The notes below the pieces were generated by a model, which saw nothing but the letters and a program-made list of their open reading frames with translations, had not been told where the DNA came from and did not search any database. From Tribonema minus (Eukaryota; Sar; Xanthophyceae; Tribonematales; Tribonemataceae), in assembly GCA_017506865.1 (NCBI GenBank), contig JAFCMP010000018.1:62001-126000 (forward strand): a stretch of DNA of 64,000 nucleotides, given 5' to 3'. Below, piece by piece: positions 43,270 through 53,107 of this stretch. How positions within the stretch are numbered: the first letter of the stretch is position 1; each line of letters begins with the position of its first letter. The position numbers were made by a program, and so were the translations under genes.

Positions 43270-43705
43270 GGCATACAACTATCATAGAAAGAACGCTGCT
43301 ACCACTGCAGCAGGACACGCCGCAGCTGCCGGCGCCGCCGCCGCCGCTGCAGCATCAGCAGCAGCTGCAGCAGCAGCAGCAGCAGCAGGAAGGTAGACGG
43401 TGGCCGTAAAAAGGAGGCTGCTGCTGCTGCAACTGCCACGTCTTAGAGAGCGGTGCGCGCCGGGCGGGGAGGGGGGGGCGCCCGTGCGCTTCGCCCTGTG
43501 TGCCTGTGGCAGCAGCTGATGTATAAGAGCTGCTATCACTGACTCGTGCAGAGCTGCAGATTCGGGGCGCCACGATGCTGCCGCCGTGCGCGCCCACCGC
43601 TTCGCGCAGCTGCTCTACAGCGCATTGCGTCATGCTCCACGAGTGCAGTTTGCCGCAAAGAGCAGGGCCTCAGGAAGGTGCCGTCAATGCGGGCACTTGC
43701 AGTGA
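38746..43705 (+). CDS. MMACHC: MMACHC/CblC-like cobalamin-processing protein, 344 aa
   Basis: Five exons join in frame: 38746-39084, 39740-39897, 41555-41730, 43055-43270, 43560-43705 (stop TGA 43703-43705); junction phases 0,2,1,1. The order of motifs matches animal MMACHC: WYNSLVKPPMHL and LAVLLGNS in exon 1, HPIDAYV at its end, LVAIQRMAHVSGLAW in exon 2, HLCLHPEVGPWLALRAVVLV in exon 3 and EYHYHKD in exon 4. MMACHC (CblC) is a cytosolic flavin/glutathione-dependent protein that removes the upper ligand of imported cobalamins before delivery to methionine synthase and methylmalonyl-CoA mutase. A poly-Pro/poly-Gln stretch near the end of exon 4 is an insertion. The exon-4 donor is GC (GGCATAC); phase and frame support it. 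Exon 5 is assigned from phase and a good open frame (AVRAHRFAQLLYSALRHAP), with no family match. Confidence 0.86.
39430..39650 (+). repeat. Two 5'-edge echoes of MMACHC exon 2
   Basis: Copies at 39430-39465 and 39573-39650 repeat TCCGCAGATGG and the following exon bases (GGTGAGCGCTG ... GAGCTGCGCGCGTCC). Confidence 0.9.
40196..40962 (+). repeat. Four 3'-edge echoes of MMACHC exon 2
   Basis: Copies at about 40196-40263, 40345-40412, 40535-40603 and 40900-40962 repeat GTCGCCATACAGCGCATGGC and the exon end; the first and third keep GTGAGG/GTGAGA donors. Each is preceded by AAAGTTGAAGTTAGCGAGAC or a variant, which corresponds to GAGGTGAAGCTGTACTGGGC of the exon with changes. Part of the intron (40020-40090) is also repeated at 40725-40800. 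Confidence 0.9.
40957..40996. repeat. Interstitial telomere-type tracts facing each other
   Basis: TTAGGG units followed by CCCTAA units, directly at the end of the fourth 3' echo of MMACHC exon 2. A CCCTGACCCTAATCCTAACT repeat recurs at 41040-41060. Confidence 0.9.
41159..41515 (+). repeat. Three 5'-edge echoes of MMACHC exon 3
   Basis: Copies at about 41159-41235, 41300-41390 and 41427-41515 repeat GCAGGCTCCATGACAAGACG and up to 85 nt of exon 3, each ending at GCTCGTTGTAAC where the true exon continues with GTCGACGTGCCC. C-runs precede each acceptor. Confidence 0.92.
42289..42950 (+). repeat. Five or six 5'-edge echoes of MMACHC exon 4
   Basis: Copies near 42289, 42446, 42538, 42635, 42770 and 42900 repeat CTGCTGTCGTGCTGCGTCGC and the beginning of exon 4. 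The one at 42635-42700 keeps 50 nt of exon (AAGCGCAGCGGCGCCACCAG). Between them recur TCCCACCCTCACCCTCAGTT segments. Confidence 0.85.
43305..43397 (+). repeat. 3'-edge echo of MMACHC exon 4
   Basis: It repeats CTGCAGCAGGACACGCCGCA, the CCG/CAG tract, and ends CAGGAAGGTAGAC, so the echo has a GT donor where the exon itself has GC. Confidence 0.75.
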
Positions 43706-45000
43706 GGACTGCTTGAGGCCTAAGATTACGCAGGAAAGTTTGCACAAGTACTGCGGATATCAGGGATTGAACTTGCAGGGTTTGGTGATTCACGGCAAAT
43801 TTTGGGTTGAAGCTGCGATATGATGACCCTCGTACAACCACAGCGCAGCGCCGGTCGGTGATGTCAGCACACTGCTCAGCAGCCACAGCACTGCGGGTTA
43901 GCAGTAGCTCGTTGCCGCAGCGACATGCGGAGCGCGGTTGTTGCGTATGCGTCCTGTAGGTACAGTGGTCTGAACTGCTTCCGAAGCACGTATCATGTGC
44001 GCAGCCAAAGTGTACTCGGGCGCAGTCCATGTGCACATTCTTCTTGGTCGTGTCAGTTCTTGCCTGATTAACAAGGGTCCTATGTAATTCCAAATGCGAC
44101 CATTTGCCTGCCACTTCACAGCTGGAGGCACCTGTGCCTGTGTGTAAATCCGAGGCCCAAACGCAGCCAGATCTTCATCTTCTCTCCCAAGTTTTTGAAA
44201 CGAACGTGCTTTGGTGCCTGCTGCTTGAAACGTGCACACTGAACTGCGCAAATTGGTGTTGTAGCTCTTGTGATCGTGAGATCAGCCTCAATGGATTGTA
44301 CCAACAAGCTACCGTCATGTGCCAAATTACGCCTGTCGGTCAGAGATTTAGAATGGCCAAAAAAGGCACTCGGACACTGGATAAGGATCACGCACAAAAT
44401 ACCAGGCGCAATTAGGACAAACGCCTCAAAACACCTTCAAATGGGCACTACATTACCATCAGCCGCAATATCTCCTTTGTTGAACCAAAGAAGATACTTG
44501 GAATTTTCGAAGTTGCTTTACAAGAAGGCAACCACTCCTCACACTGTTGACGGCCATCAACAGCAGGCCGATGTTGAGGCCAGGCTGGCTACAGCCAGAG
44601 ACCCAAGACAGACCAGGGTGGAGGTGTGCATCTGTGCAATGGCACTTGTCATCTGCTTGCATGCTGTGCTTCGTGTGCCTCACCAGTAACATATGATGTG
44701 CATGCCATATAGGGTGACCACAAGAAAGTGCCACCGGGTCTAAAAATGAATGCCCAATAAAACACCCAGGCCCAATTAGGATCCGTGCTCGGTACGCTCT
44801 TATTCTATGACTGACCGGCCTACCGGTAATTTGGCACATGACGGTATGCGTGGGGAATTTGCTGCCCTTATTTCGGTAGCATGTACATGACACCAGCACA
44901 TTCTGCGTGTCGCTGATCCTAAATCAAGGTCAAGCTTTTATCCTGTTTCGATCCTGGCCGGCCTGCTACATTTTCTCAGTACGCTCGACACACGCTGGAA
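43706..45000. other. Unassigned region with an inverted-repeat pair
   Basis: No gene supported. A 38-bp sequence at 44306-44345 (TACCGTCATGTGCCAAATTA type) recurs inverted at 44812-44850, with intervening partial direct repeats (GGCACTCGGACACTGGATAA vs GTGCCACCGGGTCTAAAAAT). This could be a small non-autonomous DNA transposon. Open frames on both strands show no motifs. Confidence 0.45.
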
Positions 45001-47000
45001 CCATGATCATGCCCTCCTCGTCCAAAGCTGACTCTTCCGCACCTACTGTGGTAGCAGTAGCAACGGGGACGTCTCATTGTTGTCCAGGCAGCAGTCCAGG
45101 GACGTCTTCATCTCTCACGCAACTTCAACCGTTACGAACTTCAAACCGTTGACGAGCTTCAAGTACTTGCAGTTGGTGCTTAGTTGGGTTGGCCTAGGCG
45201 TGCGAGCTGTGCTCTCTACTTAAAAGATTCGGAGGGGAAAGATTGTCGCGCTGCTTGTGCAGCGCTGACAGGCGCTGGTGGCGCGGCGATTGGACTTGCT
45301 CGCGGTTGCCGCTGTTGAGTCCTGCCGCGAGGTTGACTTCGGATCAGGAGCAGGCTCATCCAGGTGAGGTCACTGTCACTATCGCCAGCCAACAGCTCCG
45401 CTCGTATGAGGTATTGTTTCGTCGCGGAAATCCTTGTGCTCAACGGAATGCGTTTACAACAACACCTAAGGTGAACCCGCACTGCTGATTGCAGCTGGTG
45501 ATGATCGCGCCCCCCTCACCGCGCACGCGCATGTTCTTGAGCATGCGTGCGTCGATCTCCGTGATGCTTGTTGCATGCTGCGACAGGCAGCTCCAGCGCA
45601 ATCTGTAAAGTACTGAACGTAACGTGTTCGTGATCTCAGGAGGAGTAGTGCATGACGCTGACCCTTGACGTCTGCTTACCCAGGTTTTGAATTCGTTAAG
45701 ACTGCGCTTGGCGCTCCCATCTTCACAGCTCTTTCAAAGAGAATGTGCCCCAGCAATGTCGGTCACAGCACCAGTAACAGTCTGCCGGTGTCTATCCCAA
45801 TGCTCGCCAATCCACTGCAGATCTGCCAGCCTCAAATCATTACGCAATGGCTCAGCGGGTGGCCTACTGTTTGGTACACGCTGGTTGGACGGCTCTCTGT
45901 CTTGCAGGACCAGCACTTCAACATTGCAGTGGCGCTCTGCATGGTGACACAATCAGTCTGCCTTTGTATGAGGCAAGTGTCTTGAAGTTAGGCTTCAACG
46001 CGGGGTGATCCGTATGCCTATTGAAGTGTTTGCTGGTATTTGTGACCAAGCCATGAGCAGCAGCATGTGGTGGGCATCTTCAGTTCAGATTGGCAGCAGA
46101 CTTGTTGTTGCGCGTGTCGACAAGCCATGAACAGTAGGGTTGCCCAGGAAATGAGTGCTGTCGGGCATCTGGCTTTAGATGAGCACGCGCAGCCACCAAC
46201 AGTGTCTAGCGCGTGAGCTACTTTACCCGCCTTCGAGCAAGGGTTTCGAAACGCCATGCAGGCTTAACCAGCAAGGGTTTCTGAAGCACCTTGGTTGGCC
46301 CTCGGGACTCGTTTCGGCAGCACTCTAGAGGTCGCCACGACGCTAAAGGCAGGCGTCTTGCACAGTGGCATCCTTAAACAGTCTTAGGTAATACCGTAGT
46401 GTACTGCCATGTGCTTCCCGCCAGCATTGTGTGCATCAGTAGTACTTGTGCTTGCCTGTCTGTCTGGGGCTGCTCCAATACATGCTGCTGCTTCATGAGC
46501 TGCTCTTTCATGCTCAGCTCGTACACCAATCGTCATTTGTAAATCATGTTCAGGCACCTTCCAAGTGCTCGTGGACCATCACACTCTCCGTAGCTGTGGT
46601 ACACTGCAGCTACTTTGTACAGCAGCTATGCACCGATTGTGTTATGCTATCAAAGTGTCATGGAGTTGTAGTTGTTCAGAGCATGTACCTTATGATTTTG
46701 TAGAATGCTGTACGATTTAGCTGTCAACAATGGTATTTCTCTATGCACTAAGGCATGCATTGACCATATCTGGTGGCTTCCTCATCTGTTGTCCCTTCCT
46801 GCTGTGAGGCGCTTGAATGGCGATCGGTCTGGCGCACGTGATGAGAGCGCATTAGAGCCGCTCAAGCCTTCCGCCAGAGCGTCAACCACTGGTGGTAAGC
46901 GCTACTCGCTGGTGCACCACAGGCATCTATTTGTGGCGCATATAGGCATGCTTGCTTTGTGTCATGTTACTTTGAAGCACAGTCTGAAAGGCAGAGTTTG
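45001..47000. other. Unassigned region
   Basis: No gene supported. A minus-strand segment at about 45605-45490 reads SQHATSITEIDARMLKNMRV, which looks coding, and 45952-45734 reads as a 72-aa open frame, but neither extends into an interpretable gene. They may be transposon remnants. Confidence 0.4.
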
Positions 47001-48060
47001 AGAACAAAAAAAATTGTTTTTCAAAACGAAGCTGGAGATGGGCATCATTGGCATCGCCGATGCACGTGGGCCAGCGCTGCTGATGCCACTGCTCCCAGCA
47101 GCGCCCTGGCGGCACTACGCGCTGATTGCTGCTGTGCCCTTGCTGCTCCCGGCGGAGCTCCTTGCGCTGGCCACAACAGGGACTGCGACGCCTGTGCTGC
47201 TCACGCAAAGTGTTGGTTGTGCGTGCTCCAGAAGCTTTCCTGCGCTTACAGTTTGTGCTTGGATCGCATCTTGCTGACGTTGACGTTTGTCTCCCATGCG
47301 TGCGCCGTGGCCGCCACTGTCACTGCCGCCACCGCCGCCGCGCCATCAGACCCTCTGAATGTCTTCGCATGCTGAATGGGACCGCTGCTGCTGCTACTGC
47401 TGCTGCTGCTGTTAACCCTGGCAGACGCCACGAGCACAGCCAACGACAAGCGTCACCAACAGGCTCGCATCAAGTCGTCTGTGTGCAAGCCGTTGTAGAC
47501 GCAGACCCCGATGACCTAGTGCGTGCGCACAGCGGCGGCGGCAGTGCGCCGCATGTGCTGCTGCCTGCATCACGGCGGCGCATGGAGGCAGCGCCGCTCA
47601 GCGCGGAGTGCTGCTGCTGTCGCCGCTCGGTGAGGATGCACTCGCCACATACGATTTCAACGTGCGCATTGCTGCTGAGCCCGAGGCGGCGGTGATGGCG
47701 GCGGCGGCAGCGGCGGCGGCGGCAGCGGCGGCGGCGGCAGCGGCGGCAGCGGCAGCGGCGGCGGCGGCAGCGGCGGCGGCGGCAGCAGCGGCGGCGGTGG
47801 CGACGACACAACAACGACGGCAGTTACTACGCCAGCGGCAGCAGCGAGCACGGCAGCGCCGCTGGTGCAGCTGTGCGGAGCGTTGAGCATTGACCGTGCT
47901 GCTGACTGCAATGCGCGCAATGCTACGGCAGGAGCAGGCTCGCCCGACAGGCCGGCCGCATCGAGCCCCCCAGTGAGCAGCGCACTCTCTTACCTGGCAC
48001 ACACCTCGCCTCACAACCAGGACCTGCTGAGAACGTCAGTGAAGGCGTAGCCTGGGCAGC
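47001..48060 (+). other. Possible Cys-rich/Ala-rich exons, not resolved
   Basis: A plus-strand frame reads CAGHNRDCDACAAHAKCWLC near 47160-47230, reminiscent of a PSI-type cysteine cluster, and another has LLLSPLGEDALATYDFNVRI at about 47605-47665, followed by a GCG/GCA tract (47690-47805). I could not join them into a gene. Confidence 0.35.
47690..47805. repeat. GCG/GCA trinucleotide tract
   Basis: About 38 consecutive GCG or GCA triplets. The long poly-Ala and poly-Pro/Leu frames across it are artefacts of the repeat. Confidence 0.95.
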
Positions 48061-48102
48061 TGGGGGGGGGGCGGATGCGCAGCTGCTGGTACACAATACC
48101 AG

Positions 48103-48384
48103 AGCATTCACACTTGGACCATCATTCACACGGCGGACCGAGGTTGTTGACTCACTGTATCGTCGTTGTTGTCTGTCTCGCATGCTTGCAACACTGGGCC
48201 AATCCCCCCAAATGCCAAAGAGATGCGTTTCTGTGGGGGTGTGAGCATTCACACTTGGACCATCATTCACACGGCGGACCGAGGTTGTTGACTCACTGTA
48301 TCGTCGTTGTTGTCTGTCTCGCATGCTTGCAACACTGGGCCAATCCCCCCAAATGCCAAAGAGATGCGTTTCTGTGGGGGTGTG
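48103..48384. repeat. Perfect 141-bp tandem duplication
   Basis: Two adjacent copies (48103-48243 and 48244-48384) appear identical. As 141 is divisible by three, the minus-strand open frame reads through as two 47-residue units. Perfect identity means a very recent event. Confidence 0.95.
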
Positions 48385-48936
48385 CCTAACAATCATGATC
48401 AGTGCCCTACAGACACAGTGTTCACGCATGTCGCTTGCACGCATGCATGTGTCTTCAAGATGCAATGTGCTGGCTATGTTAATTGTCCAGCTTTTTTTAA
48501 TGAGATGCGCTAGCCTATGTGGCGTATCATGTGAGCAGCTCAGCAGCGAGTGTGCTTCTTAATGCAACACGTGAAAAAGCCCAGATGGGTGATGTAAAGT
48601 TTGCTACTACAGTGTGTAGAATCTACATGTATCCTGTGACAACTTGAAAGCGTCTTGACACACGTTGATAATCGCTGTGAAACGACATCCCCAAACGGCA
48701 TCTCCGCCCAGTTCATCTTCGGCGCCCCACGTTGACTCCACCGTGTGTGTCATCACATACAAAGAGTACACCATGCATGTCGAGCGCTGCCAAGAGAGCT
48801 GAGCGTATGCGCGGCAGTGCTATGCCTTGTAGAGCTACATGGGAAATTGGATGCTCTGGGCAGGTACTACAGAATGTGGCGTTGTGATGCTAACCTGTTG
48901 TGACATACTTGCAGGTCTCAATCTTATGTTCGAAGA
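48385..48936. other. Spacer without recognisable features
   Basis: Between the 141-bp duplication and the TIR-flanked element. I see no gene, repeat or RNA motif here. Confidence 0.5.
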
Positions 48937-49908
48937 GACAGTGCACACCTTAGACGACATCATGTCGCGACATAGTCGTCTAGACAACATGATCCATTGA
49001 GGGTATGTCGTGACATGGCGTCCAGACGACAGGGGTTTTAGCAGTGGCAAGCGACATATGTCGTCTAGACGACATCAGCTTTGACAGGCATGTCGCGACA
49101 TGGTCGTCTAGACATAGGTTCTGCCAGGAGCACGCAACCATGTCGTGACAGCAACGACACACAACGACATAGTTGAAGCTAGAAATTGAAGTGCGACAGA
49201 GGCTGGTTTGTTGCAGCTATTGTGCTGCCACGACTGCTGCGAAAGAAGTGTCATGCTACACCAATCTCATATAACGTAGTGCTGCCTCCCTGATGTAATC
49301 ATCGTGTTCTCAACCGCTGTTGGCGCAACCTTCCAACAGCGGTTGAGACGGATTGAACCACCGTCTCACTGCAAGATGCTCTAGCTGATTGGGCCCTAAA
49401 TTCACTGCAGAGCACCTCTGGGGCGTACCGATGCATCACCAACATCAGCACAGCTCCCAGCGTCTTACCTCTTACCTGAGCTCACGCAAAGAGGCCCTTT
49501 CGATAAAATGAATGCACCGAGCTTGACATGGATCATCACGATCACCCACGATGCGTATGCGTTGAGCAACTCAGAGATCAGAGCCTGCGGAAGCGTCGTC
49601 CGCTATTGCGAAATACGCTCTGATTGCGGCAAGCTACCGCGGAATCAATGCTATGTGCACTGATGTGCACACACGACATGCTACGACATACACGACATGA
49701 CACAACATGAAGAGCGCCAACCTTGCGCAACGGTGTCGTGAATGGACGACATGAACCTCATGAACGGTGCGTCAACACCGTCGTCTAGACGACATGATCT
49801 GGGCGGACGGTGCGCGACTGTGTCGCGACATGATTTCTGGCGGCACCGTCGCGACATATTGTACCAACTATGTCGTGAAAGCATCATGTCGTCTAAGGTG
49901 TGGACAGT
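48937..49908. mobile_element. TIR-flanked non-autonomous element with reiterated CGACAT palindromes
   Basis: The left end (ACAGTGCACACCTTAGACGA CATCATGTCG) is repeated inverted at the right end (CATCATGTCGTCTAAGGTGT GGACAGT). Both subterminal regions (48930-49170 and 49670-49900) are packed with palindromic units GTCGTCTAGACGAC and ATGTCGCGACAT. The middle holds no transposase. Clustered subterminal repeats around TIRs are typical of MITE-like DNA elements whose transposase binds many sites. No target-site duplication was clear. Confidence 0.7.
49309..49347. repeat. Perfect 15-bp stem hairpin inside the TIR element
   Basis: CTCAACCGCTGTTGG, a 9-nt loop, then CCAACAGCGGTTGAG. The stem is perfect. 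It sits near the element's centre and is not a bacterial-type terminator (no T-run, eukaryotic context). Confidence 0.9.
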
Positions 49909-51640
49909 TACATGTTGTCAAGTGGTTGTGATTGCAAGCATGCATCATCTGAGCGTTCTGCGCCGTAAGCAAGAAACAATAAAACGTACAGGACGTCATC
50001 GGTACCACACCAGCCAGGAAAGGTACATGATTGGCAGAAGACATGGCTGCAGGTATGCGCACATCCCATTAGCAAGTTCCCAGAGCTTCCGCTCACATCT
50101 GCCACACTGGGAGAACATGACAGAAGGCGCTTGTCTCACGAAATCGGCGAAGCATTGATGAATTTCAGTGGCACAAAAGCAGGCGGAGAAGGAGAGCAGT
50201 ACCTCATCACCCATTGGGATGCAAACGTATGCATTGACAGTATCCAAACCTACCATGGACAAGGTGCAACATGCAGGCCACGCGGGCTCACACACTTTGC
50301 AATCTGCGTTTGGGTCTCTGAAGGTGGTGAGAGGACACCCTGTCCGCCATGCGCACTGCATCATGTTGATGGTACTGCACTACGCACGAAACTCATAGGG
50401 CCTGGGATCTCACCATCCAGAAAGGTCACTTGCTTCCGAATTTGAGCACTGCAGTATGAAAGCAGCACTGCTCCTTCCCCTTGCTGCATTCAACTTCTTT
50501 GACACAATCCAGAAAGGTCACTTGCTTCCGAATTTGAGCACTGCAGTATGAAAGCAGCACTGCTCCTTCCCCTTGCTGCATTCGACTTCTTTGACACAAT
50601 GGTATCATAACCTCGCAAACCGGGGCCACAGGACACGATGGGGGGCGGGGCTGGTTGGTTTCAGTCCAGAATAAACCATCCCCCAGTGTGCGTGCCCCCC
50701 TCGTTCCCCTGGAATCGGCCTTGACGCAATGTGCAGGAGTCACACTCACACACAGGGTATATCTCGCCTCTCTTGCCATCGTGACATCGTGCCTCAATGG
50801 GCTGGGCCCACAAGTACTCACTGCAATATGTCTGGCCTCTTGTCACTGGCATCTACTTGACGCTAGCGCAGCCTGTATCCCCGCTATGCAGAAGTCCAGG
50901 TCATGGCCAAGCAAGGCGGAAGGACGATGGCGGAGCACTAGAGAAGACGGGGGGGGGGGGCACGGAAGCGCGCAGCAGGTCCTGCACTGCGCCACAGCTG
51001 ATGGTGCTTTTTGTGCCATGCGCATGTGACAAATGGGTGGTGGGGGGGGTACTCGACGCGCGCACAGCCGGTATCTCGCTGGTCCTGAACTCGGTATCAA
51101 GGTCAACCCAGGCGAAAGAACGGTGGCGGAGGGGGAAAGTAGCCCGGAGGCGCACGGGGGTACGCACCAGGTCCCGCACTGCGTCGCAGCTGATGGTGTT
51201 CTGCACCATGCGCTTGTGACAGATGGGGGGGAAGGGCATACTGTCCACCATGCAATCTGTAGGTACCTGCTGCTATGCTGCCGTTGTTCAGGCCTGGCAT
51301 GCCCATGGGAGGATAGGGCAGATACGGGCGTGCAGGCCCCGCGGGCAGAAGGTGGGGAGGGGGATCAGGCGGCATATAATACGGACGCACAGGCCCCGGA
51401 GGAAGAAGGGGGGGAGGGGACCAGGCGGCATAGGAGGCGGCATCCACACAGCGCTGCGCAGGTTGTTGAAGTCTATGATGGCTGGCAATATCCGTGCCCC
51501 ATTTGTACCGCATTGAGCCATGGCTCGCTGCATGTTATTGAGCGCGCGCCTGCGAGCACACACACGTGCAAACATGACGACATTAGCAGCCAGCATTGTG
51601 TGTGGCTAAGGTGTTGACGTGCAAAGACAGTGATGACAAT
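49909..51640 (-). other. Unresolved region with proline-rich minus-strand frames and short repeats
   Basis: Minus-strand frame 51513-51103 encodes a Pro/Gly/Tyr-rich stretch (RPYYMPPDPPPHLLPAGPAR) and is followed by decaying repeats containing CATCAGCTGCGACGCAGTGC (51195) and CATCAGCTGTGGCGCAGTGC (51005). These resemble 3'-edge echoes of an exon, which would suggest a real minus-strand gene, but exon limits are unclear. Confidence 0.4.
50416..50605. repeat. Tandem duplication, 102-bp unit
   Basis: TCCAGAAAGGTCACTTGCTT and the following bases recur 102 bp later with one or two changes; the second copy ends at about 50600. Confidence 0.95.
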
Positions 51641-51992
51641 GGCGGTTGAGGATATTTTGCTCCCAGATAGCGCAAATGTTGCAAGAAACCTGAGATATTG
51701 TTGTTAGTGACTGACCACCCTTGACCATGTGGTGCCATGAGGCGCACATTCAGGCAGCAGACCCTATAGGTACACACGGCTCTTGTGCCAACAAACCCTC
51801 AATGGCAGTTGTGCAATCAGATGAACTTCAATTCAGCAATTGGCGCTTTCAAGGAAAAATGCCACTGCCAAAGCCCATTCATGCTGTCAACTTGGTTAAT
51901 GCCATGCACACCTGCAGCATGACACTTGTTTTATTGAGCTCCAACGTGAGAGGCATCCTCTGGAAGAAGAAAAAATACAGTCGCGGTGTCTA
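51641..51992. other. Spacer without recognisable features
   Basis: No gene, repeat or RNA motif seen. Confidence 0.4.
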
Positions 51993-52514
51993 ATGGTCGG
52001 TCGCCTGGTGGCCAGTCTTCACATGCACCTTCACACACTCGGATGTGTTGTTATGATTTGGGGTGAGTTCCGTACACCTGTATTACTACTGCAAGGTAAG
52101 CATTCATCCATAGCTAGGTCACTAGAACCAGTACATTGTCAGCTTTTCTTCTTATGTAGAAGTATTATTTGTAAAAATAAATATAAGTCGATGTCATTGA
52201 GCACATTGTCGGACCACAGGCACAGGCAATACCTGTTGTTGAAGACTCATTCAGAAGAGCACCTTGAGCAATTGCTGCTATTCAACATGTCGGCGAACGG
52301 GCATGTATCTGCCTACTCAATGCTCCAGTGTACATCTCAACAAGACGCTGTACAACGAATTATTCAAGAACTGGGAAGCGCATCTATGGCTTTGGCAGCT
52401 TATCTAAACTGCAGTGTACAGAACGCTCGGGTTTCATCAATTGAGGTGAAATCAAGGCTTGATTGTCAAAATATTATTGATTGTCAGCAGATCAGCATTC
52501 ACTTACGCTTCTGA
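51993..52514 (+). CDS. Hypothetical protein, 173 aa (uncertain)
   Basis: An uninterrupted frame whose C-terminal half (HRHRQYLLLKTHSEEHLEQL, QRIIQELGSASMALAAYL) has a helix-like, protein-like composition. No motif is recognised, there is no supporting splice structure, and the N-terminal third looks non-coding. It may be an exon or chance. Confidence 0.25.
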   Translation: MVGRLVASLHMHLHTLGCVVMIWGEFRTPVLLLQGKHSSIARSLEPVHCQLFFLCRSIICKNKYKSMSLSTLSDHRHRQYLLLKTHSEEHLEQLLLFNMSANGHVSAYSMLQCTSQQDAVQRIIQELGSASMALAAYLNCSVQNARVSSIEVKSRLDCQNIIDCQQISIHLRF

Positions 52515-53107
52515 AGTGCATTCCTTATACATGAGATGTATAGCAAGCAAGCGATGCTTAATGTGAGATATGTATGGCAGATACTGCACAGCTCACGTAC
52601 TCACTTGAAGATGTTGTGTACCTCAATGTGCCGGAATCGGGTGGTGGCAAAGTTTGCCAGCACAACATGAACCTCAATGCTGCAACAAGGCAGGGTGCAA
52701 CACAGACAGGAGTCAATGAAGTAGGCTCATGTGGGGCAGTGAAGTATAGTTGAGCAAAGCTAGCCTTGATCCGTGCATCGTGGTGCAAGTGGCAATACTT
52801 GCAAGCTTACTCACGAGTATCACTCATTACTCGCGAGTTTACTCACGAGTTCCACCTAGGGGTAGCGTCTTAATTAGGGTTAGTCACAACCGTAACCCTA
52901 ATCCTAGCCCTTCTGTAAGCTGTATGGGCCTTGATAGTGACTGTAGAAGGACTAGAGCCTTCATAAGAGTTGCGCCAGATGCCATTATTACACAACTTGA
53001 AGTTGAGCCTTGCTCGAAACCTAAATTCGCTGACTCCGGCAGTTGCGCCACGGCCGTCAGAGGTTAGGCGATAGCCCTGCATACACACGTCAACGTAGCA
53101 CTTCAGA
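52515..53107. other. Intergenic spacer
   Basis: Contains a short ACTCACGAGT/ACTCGCGAGT iteration (52808-52852) and a single CCTAA-type remnant (52895-52912). No gene seen. Confidence 0.5.

Noticed and set aside
47598..48014. Long poly-Ala open frames on both strands
   Set aside because: Created by the GCG/GCA tract at 47690-47805, which has no stops in any frame.
49309..49347. Rho-independent terminator
   Set aside because: Hairpin without a T-run, in eukaryotic DNA and inside a TIR element.
50131..50445. 104-aa plus-strand frame and 122-aa minus-strand frame overlapping
   Set aside because: Both are open over the same bases; neither has a recognisable motif, and the first runs into the 102-bp tandem duplication.
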